Shown here: one piece after another, positions 39,482-48,646 of the stretch
Numbering within the stretch: the first letter of the stretch is position 1
How the letters are laid out: each line of letters begins with the position of its first letter
Source: Ignavibacteria bacterium
Lineage (GTDB): Bacteria; Bacteroidota; Ignavibacteria; Kapaibacteriales; Kapaibacteriaceae
DNA: 64,000 bases
Assembly (NCBI GenBank): GCA_013204605.1
Contig: JABMNI010000069.1
Location: 26,393-90,392 of the forward strand
Direction: 5' to 3'
The notes under the pieces: model-generated
Told to the model about the DNA's origin: nothing
Databases searched by the model: none
The model's input: the letters and a program-made list of their open reading frames with translations, nothing else
Program-made: the position numbers and the translations under genes

Positions 39482-39495
39482 GTTCCACGTGGAAC
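39482..39495. promoter_or_regulatory. parS centromere site 1
   Basis: GTTCCACGTGGAAC is a perfect 14-bp palindrome matching the bacterial parS consensus (TGTTYCACGTGRAACA). ParB would bind it to start origin segregation. It lies just after the GNAT gene; an identical copy lies 190 bp downstream. Confidence 0.92.
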
Positions 39496-39671
39496 CTTTT
39501 CAATTCTATACGGTCAGCTACGTTAATGGAGTCCTTGTACAGACCCTTTTATCTCTCATACACACACCATTCTCGTAGAATTGCCATAATCTAGAAAAGC
39601 CAGTTATTTTTGGATGAAACGCGGTCTAAACTGGTTCTAAGTCAATTTTTCTAAGAATCTTTCGATAACAT

Positions 39672-39685
39672 GTTCCACGTGGAAC
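39672..39685. promoter_or_regulatory. parS centromere site 2
   Basis: Second identical GTTCCACGTGGAAC palindrome, ending 9 bp before the mnmG start codon. The 176 bp between the two copies is non-coding, AT-rich and shows no DnaA box. ParB bound here could block or regulate mnmG expression. Confidence 0.92.
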
Positions 39686-39694
39686 GCCTTAGTA

Positions 39695-41557
39695 ATGAAT
39701 ACAAAATTCGATATATTGGTCATTGGCGGAGGACATGCCGGCATCGAAGCTAGTTGTGCTGCGGCAAAATTGGGCCTCAACGTAGGCCTTGTAAGTATGG
39801 ATTTCAACACCATTGGACGCCTTTCCTGCAATCCGTCGATTGGTGGAAACGCAAAGGGGCATCTTGCGAAGGAGATCGACGCTATAGGTGGAGTAATGCC
39901 CATTATCGCTGATGCTAGTGGAATTCAATTCAAAACGCTAAACACATCAAAAGGCCCAGCTGTCTGGTCGCCTAGATCTCAAAATGATAAAGATCTCTAT
40001 CCACTATTTGCACAAAACGTGCTCAAGCAGCACAAGAATCTAACCATCATAGCAGAGACCATAACCGAGGTTTTAGTGTCAAAATGGAGGGTTTTTGGCG
40101 TAAAAACGGCAAACAATGAAGAAATAATGGCAAAAGCTGTCATTTTATGCTCCGGAACCTTCCTAAACGCAGTTATGTGGACCGGTATAGAGGGAACAGA
40201 CGGTGGAAGAGTGGGTGAACGCCCAGCACATAAAATTTCAGACCTTCTTGAAAGCGCCGGATTACAACGCGGACGGCTTAAAACAGGAACTCCGCCACGT
40301 ATACACGCCAACTCTATAGATTACTCGAAGATGCGGATCCATGATGGAGATGCCATACCACGTCCATTTTCTCTTAAAACCAGACGTGTGGTGAATAGTT
40401 TGGCCTGTTTTGCCACTTTAACAACCAACAACACGCACGACATTCTTAGAGAAGGTTTCGACCGTTCACCTATGTTTACAGGCTTGATTCATGGGGCTGG
40501 ACCCCGATATTGCCCCTCAATCGAAGATAAAATCTTCCGTTTTGCCGACAAGAGCTCGCACCATATAGTTTTGGAACCGGAAGGACTAACGGCTGATTCA
40601 GTGTATGTAAATGGGTTTTCTACTAGTTTGCCAGTTGATATTCAAGAAAGGGGACTAAAATCAATACCTGGGTTGGAAAGTTGTGAAATACTTAAGCATG
40701 GCTATGCTGTAGAGTATGACTTTTTCTTTCCGTATCAACTGCATTTCACAATGGAAACAAAGGCTATCCAAGGATTGTACTTCGCCGGTCAAATAAACGG
40801 AACGTCTGGATACGAAGAAGCTGCATCGCAGGGTCTGATTGCCGGTATTAACGCCGCACTTGAAATTCAGAATAAGGAACCATTCACCCTGAAAAGGTCT
40901 GAAGCCTACATCGGAGTGATGATCGATGACTTAGTAAACAAGAGCACAGAAGAGCCGTATCGCATTTTTACTTCCCTAGCCGAGTACCGGTTGCTTTTAC
41001 GCACCGATACGGCCTACGATCGTTTATTGCCCCTTGGTCACTCTTTAGGACTCATTTCAGATAAACTGTTCAATACTTGGGAAAGGGGCTTGGGGCTTCA
41101 TGACGAACTTCAAGAGTACGTTACGCAAACAAAACTCTCTCCAGAGGTTGCTAACCCGGTATTGATAAACTCAAATGAAACTGAGATTACAGAGTCGACT
41201 AGAATTGACCATCTAACAAAACGACCAGATGTTTCATTGAGCTCACTCATGCAAATATCAAATCCTGTTGGTAAATACGCTGTGATTACCCAGGAGCATC
41301 CGCACGCTGTGCACCAAGTAGAAACCGCAATTCGGTACGAAGGATATATTCAAAAACAACAACGCGACGTGGACCGTTTTGCAGAGAACGAGGCCAAGTT
41401 GATGCCGTTAAATTTCGACTACACCAAGGTTAGATCGTTGTCTAAAGAAGCAATAGAAAAGTTGACAAAAATTCAACCCGGAAGCTTGGGTCAAGCCAGC
41501 CGCATACCTGGCGTATCGGCATCGGATGTGTCGATACTCGCTATGTACCTGCAGTAA
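39695..41557 (+). CDS. mnmG: tRNA uridine-5-carboxymethylaminomethyl modification enzyme MnmG
   Basis: 620 residues, full length. FAD-binding ILVIGGGHAGIEASCAAAKLG begins the protein, followed by SCNPSIGGNAKGHLAKEIDA, GLKTGTPPRI-like RLKTGTPPRIHA, and FAGQINGTSGYEEAASQG; the helical C-terminal domain recruits MnmE. It works with MnmE, tRNA and a methylene donor to modify wobble uridine. A parS site lies 9 bp before its start. gidA/mnmG is a classic origin-proximal gene. Confidence 0.96.
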   Translation: MNTKFDILVIGGGHAGIEASCAAAKLGLNVGLVSMDFNTIGRLSCNPSIGGNAKGHLAKEIDAIGGVMPIIADASGIQFKTLNTSKGPAVWSPRSQNDKDLYPLFAQNVLKQHKNLTIIAETITEVLVSKWRVFGVKTANNEEIMAKAVILCSGTFLNAVMWTGIEGTDGGRVGERPAHKISDLLESAGLQRGRLKTGTPPRIHANSIDYSKMRIHDGDAIPRPFSLKTRRVVNSLACFATLTTNNTHDILREGFDRSPMFTGLIHGAGPRYCPSIEDKIFRFADKSSHHIVLEPEGLTADSVYVNGFSTSLPVDIQERGLKSIPGLESCEILKHGYAVEYDFFFPYQLHFTMETKAIQGLYFAGQINGTSGYEEAASQGLIAGINAALEIQNKEPFTLKRSEAYIGVMIDDLVNKSTEEPYRIFTSLAEYRLLLRTDTAYDRLLPLGHSLGLISDKLFNTWERGLGLHDELQEYVTQTKLSPEVANPVLINSNETEITESTRIDHLTKRPDVSLSSLMQISNPVGKYAVITQEHPHAVHQVETAIRYEGYIQKQQRDVDRFAENEAKLMPLNFDYTKVRSLSKEAIEKLTKIQPGSLGQASRIPGVSASDVSILAMYLQ

Positions 41558-41640
41558 CAATTATCAATTAGTAATTAACAATTAGTAATTAGCAGTCCTC
41601 AATCGTTAACCCTTAACCCCCAATCCTTAATCCTCAATCG
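41558..41640. repeat. short AT-rich direct repeats
   Basis: Repeats of AATTAGTAATTA (41567-41592), then CCTTAACCC/CCTTAATCC-type repeats (41605-41640). Reverse-oriented AATTACTATTTACTAATTAC words follow at 41731-41752, across the 3' end of the next gene. Such words are frequent in intergenic regions of this clade; no function is apparent. Confidence 0.6.
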
Positions 41641-41662
41641 AACAAGCCCATTTATTCAACAA

Positions 41663-41694
41663 ACTAACAACCCCGATAAATCGGGGTTGTTAGT
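41663..41694. terminator. 15-bp perfect inverted repeat between convergent genes
   Basis: ACTAACAACCCCGAT (41663-41677) and its exact complement (41680-41694) form a strong hairpin between mnmG and the convergent surface-protein gene. Flanking T runs are short, so it is probably a bidirectional terminator of modest U content. Confidence 0.75.
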
Positions 41695-41734
41695 AAATAT
41701 ATTTATTGCTTTTCTGTTTCCAATTTATCAATTA

Positions 41735-44515
41735 CTATTTACTAATTACTAATTGCTTAACCACTGGGTTGCCAGAGGTATAGATTAACACGTAGTACGC
41801 ACCCATTGGAAGCGCTGAAACATCCAATTGAATTCCAGTTCCAACTACGGGCGTTGCCATCATCATTTGACCTGTGATTGCATATATCTGTATCGAAGAA
41901 ATAGGTAGCTCTCCACCTACAAACAATGTGTTGCTAGCGGGATTGGGAGCAAGGTTAAACGCGTTTTGAAGCGCGAGATCATCGACGCCATTAACTGGAT
42001 TACGAATCTCAATTGAGGTTGTTCCCGTTACCGTCAAGTTCAGCGTGTCACCTGTTCTTGTACTAATCCGAATGTAGTAGCCCGTATCAACTGGCACTGT
42101 AAATGGAACCTTCCACAAGAATCCTCGCGCGGCCATTTGCACCGAATCCGTCACTGCTGCAACTAATGCTCCGTCTTTTATCAACTCAATTTTTACCGTG
42201 CCTGTGGTATTGGTTTCCCAGTTAATAGCATACGAACTGTCCTTCGTCCACGTGGCTTTTACGACGGGTCTTACCAATTCAAGGAAAGCCCCCTCCACTA
42301 CAAACTTGCCAGAATCTGATTCAACTACACCTGAGATAGTGTCGGTCCCGCTTTGGTACCATGAGAACACTTTCCACGTATACGCAGCTGGTGTAGAAGG
42401 GATGTATGATTCTTTGTCCTTGGTGGATGCCATGTCTTTTACAACACTTCCCATAGGATCGGTTACTACATATCTGTGGTTTGTAATATCACCTTGTGGT
42501 GAACTTTGCAGGGTGACCTTTGAATTAATCAATACCCGTTTGCTGTTTATTGGCGAAATCAATTTGGATTTATGCGCCGTAATGGTTGATGGCGAGGCTA
42601 AGCCAAAGGCGTACTCGCCGACGTCGATTGTGTCTACAATAATTTCGCCGGTATTAGGGTTGAAATTTGTTTTCATGGGAACAAATGCGCCGGCACCAAT
42701 GGTATCGCGATGGTATACAACAACCGAAGCTGCGTTTGGCGTGAGACCCAATATTGAGGCTTTAAACCTGAATTCTCCCATGTGTTTTGTCATACCTTCT
42801 TGCTCCATTGTAACTCTCACCGAGAATAACCTTGGTGGTACAATAGTATTACCTGTTTTCGATTTAAATCGAGGATTGATTGGGGCAAATTGGTAACGGT
42901 GGGCGATGGTTGAATTGTAAAAAACAGATTCTACTGTGTGCCATGTAACAGTTAACCCTACAGTATCTTTTCCTTTTGTGTACGTGTATATGTTTCCACG
43001 TAAAATTTCATCGATGAATGCCGAAGCCGCTTTTCTTCCGGTTGGGAAATTTACCTTTTCAACTCTGTATGGGTACATATTTTTTTCATAATATCCTTCC
43101 AACACCACCACACCATTTTTGTCAACCTCTGTAATGGCTGGATTACTATCAAGTACTGCTGAGCCCCATGCAATTAATCTATTCGAATTGGGAAGTGTTT
43201 GAACTGATCCTTGCAAACTTGTATATATATCCGGGGAGTGTCGGTAAAACCAAACCAGCTCGCAAGTCTTGTTTACTTCATCAACCTTATACTCTACAGC
43301 CCTTGTGTACTGTGGCTTTCTGGCAGTTCCGTTGTCGAACAATGTGATATTGCCGTTGGCAATTCTGCGTACATCGTGCTGATAAGAAAACTTGGGTTCT
43401 TCGGTAATGCCTGTTCCTTGTGAAAACGTAAACTGATTGAGTTTTCCGCCCAGAATCCACATAACATCACCTGTGTTGTGGTTAATCTTGGCAGCGGCAG
43501 ACATGTGGCGCATACTTAACAGAAAATTGCCGTCGGTATCGTAATCAACAGAGTTGTTGTGGATGAATCTGATGGATGCTCCCGTAAGATCCTCGTATGT
43601 ACTTGTAATTGGAAAGGCATCTAAACTCCTCCACTGAAACACCAACAACCCGTCTGGTGTTATCTCTTGAATGAGCGCTTGCTGTACGCTTGCCGCAGGG
43701 TGACCACCTGGAACAATAGATGCCATATCTACAATCACATTCTCCTGACACATTACAATACGGTTTCCGTTGGGTAGGGTGGTAAAACCGTGCATAGCAA
43801 TGTTGTAGTTGTTAGCCGAAGTTACTTTGCCAACCTCGGCAAGATTTGTATCAAGAATGGTAATTACGGAGGATGCCAGTGCGCCTGAGCCGGCTGATTG
43901 AAACAGTGTATAGGCAAGTCTGCCATCTGGCAAGGATCTGAAATCAAATGGAAAACCGGGAATTCCCGCCCACAACATACTTCCACCGGCACTGTCCAAA
44001 ACTTGAAGGTAGGGTCCATACTGGAGCTTTGCCAACCGTGAATTCGGCGAAATTAATATTGACCCTGGCGTGGGAGTTGTGTTGGTAGTAATTGTTAACG
44101 TTGGAAGATCGGTCGGAGGTTTTAACATTAGTTCGCCGTCAGATTTCACCTTTTCAACTTCCGCAACAACAAACGCCCACTTATAGCTCAGCGATTTGTC
44201 TGGCGCCTCTACGCTAACTTGCACCGTCTCACCAGGCACAAACATCAAACTTGAATTAATATTAAACACAGTTCCAGTCGGGTCTTGTTTAACAGTAAAA
44301 CGATGTTTGCCGGATATTGACCCCGTTACCGTTGTGAATGAACCAGTTTCGCTTTCACTAAATATAGGTGCTCTATGCTTTGTCCGAAGGACTATTGTCG
44401 TGTTAGGTGAAACGTACTTCGATCCCGCTGCCGGGGAAACATAATCAATGCTATTATGCTGCGCACTAACAATAACTGCCGACGCAATCAATAAAATCGT
44501 AATCAAATACTTCAT
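41735..44515 (-). CDS. arylsulfotransferase-like T9SS cargo protein (paralog 3)
   Basis: 926 residues; signal peptide ends VIVSA before QHNS. An N-terminal Ig-like domain (IDYVSPAAGSKYVSPNTT) comes first, then the arylsulfotransferase-type propeller: FIHNNSVDYDTDGN, INHNTGDVMWILGG, FSYQHDVRRIANGN and LFDNGT. It differs from paralogs 1 and 2 by the extra N-terminal domain and by Tyr in place of the first His of the HQH site. Fewer fibronectin-like units follow; the tail LAPNPASNTLFVGG to VVKQLVISK is a clear type A sorting domain. Confidence 0.8.
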   Translation of the reverse strand: MKYLITILLIASAVIVSAQHNSIDYVSPAAGSKYVSPNTTIVLRTKHRAPIFSESETGSFTTVTGSISGKHRFTVKQDPTGTVFNINSSLMFVPGETVQVSVEAPDKSLSYKWAFVVAEVEKVKSDGELMLKPPTDLPTLTITTNTTPTPGSILISPNSRLAKLQYGPYLQVLDSAGGSMLWAGIPGFPFDFRSLPDGRLAYTLFQSAGSGALASSVITILDTNLAEVGKVTSANNYNIAMHGFTTLPNGNRIVMCQENVIVDMASIVPGGHPAASVQQALIQEITPDGLLVFQWRSLDAFPITSTYEDLTGASIRFIHNNSVDYDTDGNFLLSMRHMSAAAKINHNTGDVMWILGGKLNQFTFSQGTGITEEPKFSYQHDVRRIANGNITLFDNGTARKPQYTRAVEYKVDEVNKTCELVWFYRHSPDIYTSLQGSVQTLPNSNRLIAWGSAVLDSNPAITEVDKNGVVVLEGYYEKNMYPYRVEKVNFPTGRKAASAFIDEILRGNIYTYTKGKDTVGLTVTWHTVESVFYNSTIAHRYQFAPINPRFKSKTGNTIVPPRLFSVRVTMEQEGMTKHMGEFRFKASILGLTPNAASVVVYHRDTIGAGAFVPMKTNFNPNTGEIIVDTIDVGEYAFGLASPSTITAHKSKLISPINSKRVLINSKVTLQSSPQGDITNHRYVVTDPMGSVVKDMASTKDKESYIPSTPAAYTWKVFSWYQSGTDTISGVVESDSGKFVVEGAFLELVRPVVKATWTKDSSYAINWETNTTGTVKIELIKDGALVAAVTDSVQMAARGFLWKVPFTVPVDTGYYIRISTRTGDTLNLTVTGTTSIEIRNPVNGVDDLALQNAFNLAPNPASNTLFVGGELPISSIQIYAITGQMMMATPVVGTGIQLDVSALPMGAYYVLIYTSGNPVVKQLVISK

Positions 44516-44643
44516 TTAATACCTTGCTTTCTAACTAATCAAACTTCTTTTCAAATTTATAGGCGATATTGCCACTCAGCAAATACGTTAAGCACCTTTT
44601 ACATATACACTAAACGGCCCTAAAGTTACGGATTTACCTATTT

Positions 44644-45387
44644 ATGAAAATTAGTTGCGTAATTATTACCAGGAATGAAGAGTACAACATTGAAAAGTGT
44701 TTGAAGGGGGCTTCGTGGTGCGATGAAGTGATTGTTGTAGACTCTGGCAGCACAGATAAGACTCTTCAACTTGCTGCAGAATATGGTGCAAGAGTGGTAT
44801 CGAATGAGTTTGAAGGATTTGGCAAGCAAAAGCAGTTTGCATGTTCGTTGGCAACACACGAATGGATTCTTTCAATCGATGCAGATGAGGTTGTTACCAA
44901 AGAGTTACGTGCAGAAATTCAAAAAATAATTCGACACGTTGATGTACCATTTTCTGCCTACAGGATTCCACGCAGATTTTTTTTTCTAGGCAGAAAGTTT
45001 ACCTACGGCACAAACTCAGTAGACTATCCAGTAAGACTCTTTCTACATGAACGTGGTGCTTTTTCTACTCACGTTGTCCATGAGCGTGTTGTGGTAGATG
45101 GTACTATAGGAACTCTTAAAAACGAACTGCTGCATTTCAGTTATGTATCTATTGAGCAGTATCTGAACAAATTCAATAACTACACAACATTAGCGGCGGA
45201 ACAACAAACTGCGCGGGGTAAGAATAGGTCAGTAGTAATAGGGGCGCTGCGTATTCCATTTGAGTTTTTCCGACACTATATATTCAAACTGCATGTGTTA
45301 AATGGGGTAGAAGGACTTATATGGAGCGTGCTTTCATCGTTCTATCCATTTGTGAAAATAGCTAAGGCCAACAAGATGCGTAGGTGA
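44644..45387 (+). CDS. family 2 glycosyltransferase (LPS core-type)
   Basis: 247 residues. GT-A fold start MKISCVIITRNEEYNIEKC, then CDEVIVVDSGSTDKT and the metal-binding WILSIDADEV. The whole resembles WaaE/KdtX-like enzymes that add a sugar to the lipopolysaccharide core (heptose or glucose). A hydrophobic stretch near the C terminus (IWSVLSSFYPFVKI) may touch the membrane. It is followed by serS with 42 bp between; the sugar donor is unknown. Confidence 0.82.
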   Translation: MKISCVIITRNEEYNIEKCLKGASWCDEVIVVDSGSTDKTLQLAAEYGARVVSNEFEGFGKQKQFACSLATHEWILSIDADEVVTKELRAEIQKIIRHVDVPFSAYRIPRRFFFLGRKFTYGTNSVDYPVRLFLHERGAFSTHVVHERVVVDGTIGTLKNELLHFSYVSIEQYLNKFNNYTTLAAEQQTARGKNRSVVIGALRIPFEFFRHYIFKLHVLNGVEGLIWSVLSSFYPFVKIAKANKMRR

Positions 45388-45395
45388 GATTGTGG

Positions 45396-45403
45396 TATTT
45401 TTG
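45396..45403 (+). promoter_or_regulatory. TANNTTTG-type -7 element before serS
   Basis: TATTTTTG matches the Bacteroidota -7 consensus 26 bp before the serS ATG, in the short gap after the glycosyltransferase gene. A -33 TTTG was not found. Confidence 0.35.
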
Positions 45404-45429
45404 GGCTTTATTATCACTCCCCGCATTAA

Positions 45430-46695
45430 ATGTTAGATCTAAAATTTGTGGTTGATAACATCAACCAAGTCCGCCAGAATTGCATTGACAAAAATGCGGC
45501 CATCGATGAATTTGAGAAGATTGTTGTTTTAGATGAAAAGCGTAGAGCTTTGATTCAAGAAAACGACGCTTTAAAAAACCGACGCAATACAGTTTCGCAA
45601 GAAATTTCTGTACTTAAAAAAAATGGCTCCGACGCCAGTGAGTTGATTGCATCCATGCGCGATGTAGGCGATGAAATAAAGGTTTTAGACGAGCAACTAC
45701 GGTCGATTGAAGAAAAAATCCACGAAATTCTCTTGTGGATTCCCAATATGGCGCACCCGTCTGTACCTGTTGGAAAAACTGCTGCAGACAACGTGGAAGT
45801 TCGCAGAGTTGGAACGTGCGATGACCGAGCACGTCGAGTGGATCACCTAGAAATAGGGGCTAAACTAAACGTTCTAGATTTTGAACGCGGTGCCAAGGTA
45901 ACCGGTTCCGGTTTCGGTTTTTATGTTGGTAAAGGGGCTAAACTAGAACGTGCTTTGATTAATTTCTTTTTGGACACCAATGTCGACAAGCACGGGTACA
46001 CTGAAATTATGTCACCTTTTGTAGCAAACTCAGCTTCATTACTAGGTACAGCTCAACTTCCTAAAAGTGCCGACGATATGTATTTCATAGAGCGCGATGA
46101 CCTATATCTCATTCCCACGGCCGAGGTAACAATTACCAATTTTCATAGAGATGAAATTCTAAACGGCGAAGATTTACCAGTAAAGTATGCGGGGTATTCT
46201 GCATGTTTTAGGCGCGAAGCCGGAAGTCATGGCAAGGACACCCGAGGATTCTTGCGCGTGCACCAATTCAACAAGGTCGAACTTGTGAAATTTACCAGGC
46301 CTGATGAATCTTACAACGAACTGGAACTACTTATTGGGAACGTGGAACAGTTAATCAAAGCCTTGGGTCTCACCTACAGAGTACTTTCACTCTGCACCGG
46401 CGATATGACGTTTGGTGGCGCAAAAACCTACGACATCGAGGTTTGGGCACCGTTCGAGCAAAAGTGGCTAGAGGTAAGCTCTTGCACTAACTTCGAATCA
46501 TTCCAAGCCCGCAGGGCTAACATCCGTTACAAAGAAACACCGTCATCAAAGCCAGAATTCTTGCACACCTTGAACGGTAGCGGGATAGCAACATCCAGAA
46601 TTATGGTAGCGTTGTTAGAGCAGTATCAGCAGGCAGATGGTACGGTGGCTATTCCGGATTGTCTGGTTTCGTACTGCGGTTTCACAACGCTGTAA
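45430..46695 (+). CDS. serS: serine--tRNA ligase
   Basis: 421 residues. Residues ~25-100 form the long antiparallel coiled coil that holds tRNA-Ser. The class II catalytic core has TAEVTITN, CFRREAGSHGKDTRG (motif 2), KTYDIEVW and NGSGIATSRIMVALLE (motif 3). It charges tRNA-Ser and is the first substrate for selenocysteine where used. Contains two AGGGGCT words only 78 bp apart (45855, 45933). Confidence 0.96.
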   Translation: MLDLKFVVDNINQVRQNCIDKNAAIDEFEKIVVLDEKRRALIQENDALKNRRNTVSQEISVLKKNGSDASELIASMRDVGDEIKVLDEQLRSIEEKIHEILLWIPNMAHPSVPVGKTAADNVEVRRVGTCDDRARRVDHLEIGAKLNVLDFERGAKVTGSGFGFYVGKGAKLERALINFFLDTNVDKHGYTEIMSPFVANSASLLGTAQLPKSADDMYFIERDDLYLIPTAEVTITNFHRDEILNGEDLPVKYAGYSACFRREAGSHGKDTRGFLRVHQFNKVELVKFTRPDESYNELELLIGNVEQLIKALGLTYRVLSLCTGDMTFGGAKTYDIEVWAPFEQKWLEVSSCTNFESFQARRANIRYKETPSSKPEFLHTLNGSGIATSRIMVALLEQYQQADGTVAIPDCLVSYCGFTTL

Positions 46696-47075
46696 ATCTC
46701 TGGTATTTATATCGCAAATCAAAATGCGCTTCTTATTTCCTTCAGAGTATTATTAATGTATTCTCTTTTAAAAGGTTTAAGATTAACTGTAGTAATAACA
46801 ATGTGGAAAACAGAAAAAGCAGTTCCCATTTTGATGTAATCTCAATAACAACTGCTTAATAAATAAGGTCTTTAGATTTTCAACATATCCACCGTATAAC
46901 ACGTGGATAATTGTGGGGTCAGAACACGGATTGTTGTATTAACAATTCACATCTATTTGTTGATAATGATGTGAACTGTACTAGATGGCGATTTATAAAG
47001 ACCTTTTACCCATGAATTTTACCTTTTGGTAATAACATTGTGGGTAATGTTTGTAAGTGCAATCCAAACAACAAT
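46696..47075. other. AT-rich intergenic region with DnaA-box-like sites (possible origin)
   Basis: No gene in this 380-bp gap. It holds several nine-mers one base from the DnaA box TGTGGATAA: TGTGGAAAA (46802-46810), CGTGGATAA (46902-46910), TGTTGATAA (46958-46966), TGTGGGTAA (47039-47047), plus ATATCCACC at 46885. The region is AT-rich and lies about 5 kb from the parS pair and mnmG. This suggests an origin or another DnaA-regulated site, but no exact box is present and dnaA is not in the window. Confidence 0.4.
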
Positions 47076-47549
47076 TTACCCGATGTATGCTGTGTACATC
47101 CAAACAATTTTTTCTTGTTCAGTTATGTAATTAGCCATCATCGTGTTTGTTCCAATATCACCTGACTCGTTTGTTAACTCCAACAATTCACGTTGTAATA
47201 ACAAAATACTAGTAAAGCCGGAAAGAATGCGTTGAACAGCCCTCTTACCCTCTTTGATATTCTCGGCAGGTTTAACTGAGCTTATCTCTTGGAATGAAGC
47301 AAAGGTGTGTGCAGGAGTAGCCCCAAGCGTTAGAATGCGTTCTGCAACTTCATCAATTTTAACTTGAATGTTTAAATACAACTCTTCAAATTTTGCGTGA
47401 AGTTCGAAGAATTTCTCACCCCTAATGTTCCAGTGAAAACCCCGTAGGTTTTGATAAAATACTTCGTAATTAGCTAATAATTCATTGAGCTCAGCAGCCA
47501 CATTAGTGGCTTTTCTAGCGTCAATACCGATGGCGTTCGTTTTTGCCAT
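47076..47549 (-). CDS. dps: Dps-like ferritin-family DNA-binding protein
   Basis: 157 residues. Ferroxidase ligands of Dps are visible in GFHWNIRGEKFFELHAKFE (the His and Asp/Glu pattern) and in ELYLNIQVKIDEVAERI; LGATP and the late W follow. The N-terminal MAKTNAIGIDAR is a short basic tail. Dps forms a 12-mer that oxidises iron and protects DNA in stationary phase or peroxide stress. Leftward, next to the M42 peptidase gene with a 43-bp gap. Confidence 0.88.
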   Translation of the reverse strand: MAKTNAIGIDARKATNVAAELNELLANYEVFYQNLRGFHWNIRGEKFFELHAKFEELYLNIQVKIDEVAERILTLGATPAHTFASFQEISSVKPAENIKEGKRAVQRILSGFTSILLLQRELLELTNESGDIGTNTMMANYITEQEKIVWMYTAYIG

Positions 47550-47592
47550 GTTTTGAGTCCTTTTCGTTGAGGGATAGCCCTACGTTGACGAA

Positions 47593-48606
47593 TTAATTAA
47601 AATGATGTTTGATAAATGCCATACTTAAATCGACAGTAGCTTGAATTCCTGCCACGTGTGTGCGCTCCATACCGTGTGATGCAGCTACACCGGGCCCAAT
47701 TAAGGCCACGCGTGCATCTAAACCAGCGCGCCATGCGGCGGTGCCATCGGAACTGTAAAACGGATACACATCAACAGCATGCGGGATAGAATTCAATTCA
47801 GCTAGCTCGACGAGAGTTTTACGAAAATTGTAGTCGTACGGACCTCCCGAGTCCTTAGCGCAGATAGAACAAAGAGTTTCCCGACCATCCAACTGGTCGC
47901 CAATAACACCCATGTCAATAACCAATAAATCAGTCAAAAGACTGGAATAGCCCGTTGCGCCGCCATGGCCAACCTCTTCGTAATTCGAAAAGAAAAGCTC
48001 TACCGGAGGCGATATTCCAAGCTCTTTCACCTGAAGCGCGATGAGGAACAAAACAAAACAGCCGGCCTTATTGTCTAAAAAATGACTTTTAATAAAACCA
48101 TTTTCTAAGGCTTGATACTTAGTGTCGAAGGCAACAATATCCCCAGTGCCAATCCCTAAACCCTTCACATCGTCGGCATTTTCAACCAACTCATCCACTC
48201 GGATATGCATTTCATCGGTCGTTCTTTCGGTCTTTCCACTCAGTTTATTAGCGTGAACCGAGGGATTATTCAGTAACAACGTTCCCGCGTAAATCTTTCC
48301 CTTCCGCGTATGAATTCTCACATACGAACCCTCAAAAGAAGGCAGTAGGGGGCCACCCAGAAGTGAAAATTTCAAGGTTCCATTGGAATTAACGCCGCTA
48401 ACAACTGCACCCAACGTATCAGTATGAGCAGCAATTCCAACCGTGGGAGAGTCTCCCAAAGAACAAATTACTGCACCCTTATTGGATACACGAGGCTCGT
48501 AACCCATTGATTTTAATGTGCTTATAATAAACTCTTCAGCTTTCCCCGTAAATCCGCTTGGAGAGTCTATTGCTAACAACTTTTCTAATAAATGTAGGTG
48601 CTTCAT
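47593..48606 (-). CDS. M42-family aminopeptidase
   Basis: About 337 residues from ATG 48606; a TTG at 48624 would add six. Co-catalytic metal ligands lie in GIAAHTDTLGAVV, FLDNKAGCF, SNYEEVGHGGATG and VIDMG; the final zinc His is in SHGMERTHVAG. M42 enzymes (FrvX/TET type) form large cytoplasmic particles that remove N-terminal residues from peptides. Divergent from the nitroreductase gene by 40 bp. Confidence 0.88.
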   Translation of the reverse strand: MKHLHLLEKLLAIDSPSGFTGKAEEFIISTLKSMGYEPRVSNKGAVICSLGDSPTVGIAAHTDTLGAVVSGVNSNGTLKFSLLGGPLLPSFEGSYVRIHTRKGKIYAGTLLLNNPSVHANKLSGKTERTTDEMHIRVDELVENADDVKGLGIGTGDIVAFDTKYQALENGFIKSHFLDNKAGCFVLFLIALQVKELGISPPVELFFSNYEEVGHGGATGYSSLLTDLLVIDMGVIGDQLDGRETLCSICAKDSGGPYDYNFRKTLVELAELNSIPHAVDVYPFYSSDGTAAWRAGLDARVALIGPGVAASHGMERTHVAGIQATVDLSMAFIKHHFN

Positions 48607-48646
48607 GTTGTATTGTTGTAACAAGACACAAAAATAGGCTACATAT

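Noticed and set aside
42241..42260. CCACGTGG at 42248 as a third parS
   Set aside because: Only the central eight bases match; the outer GTT/AAC arms are missing and it lies in a coding region.
46659..46859. 66-residue forward ORF after serS
   Set aside because: It starts inside serS in another frame and runs through AT-rich DNA with DnaA-like sites; low-complexity composition and no ribosome binding site.
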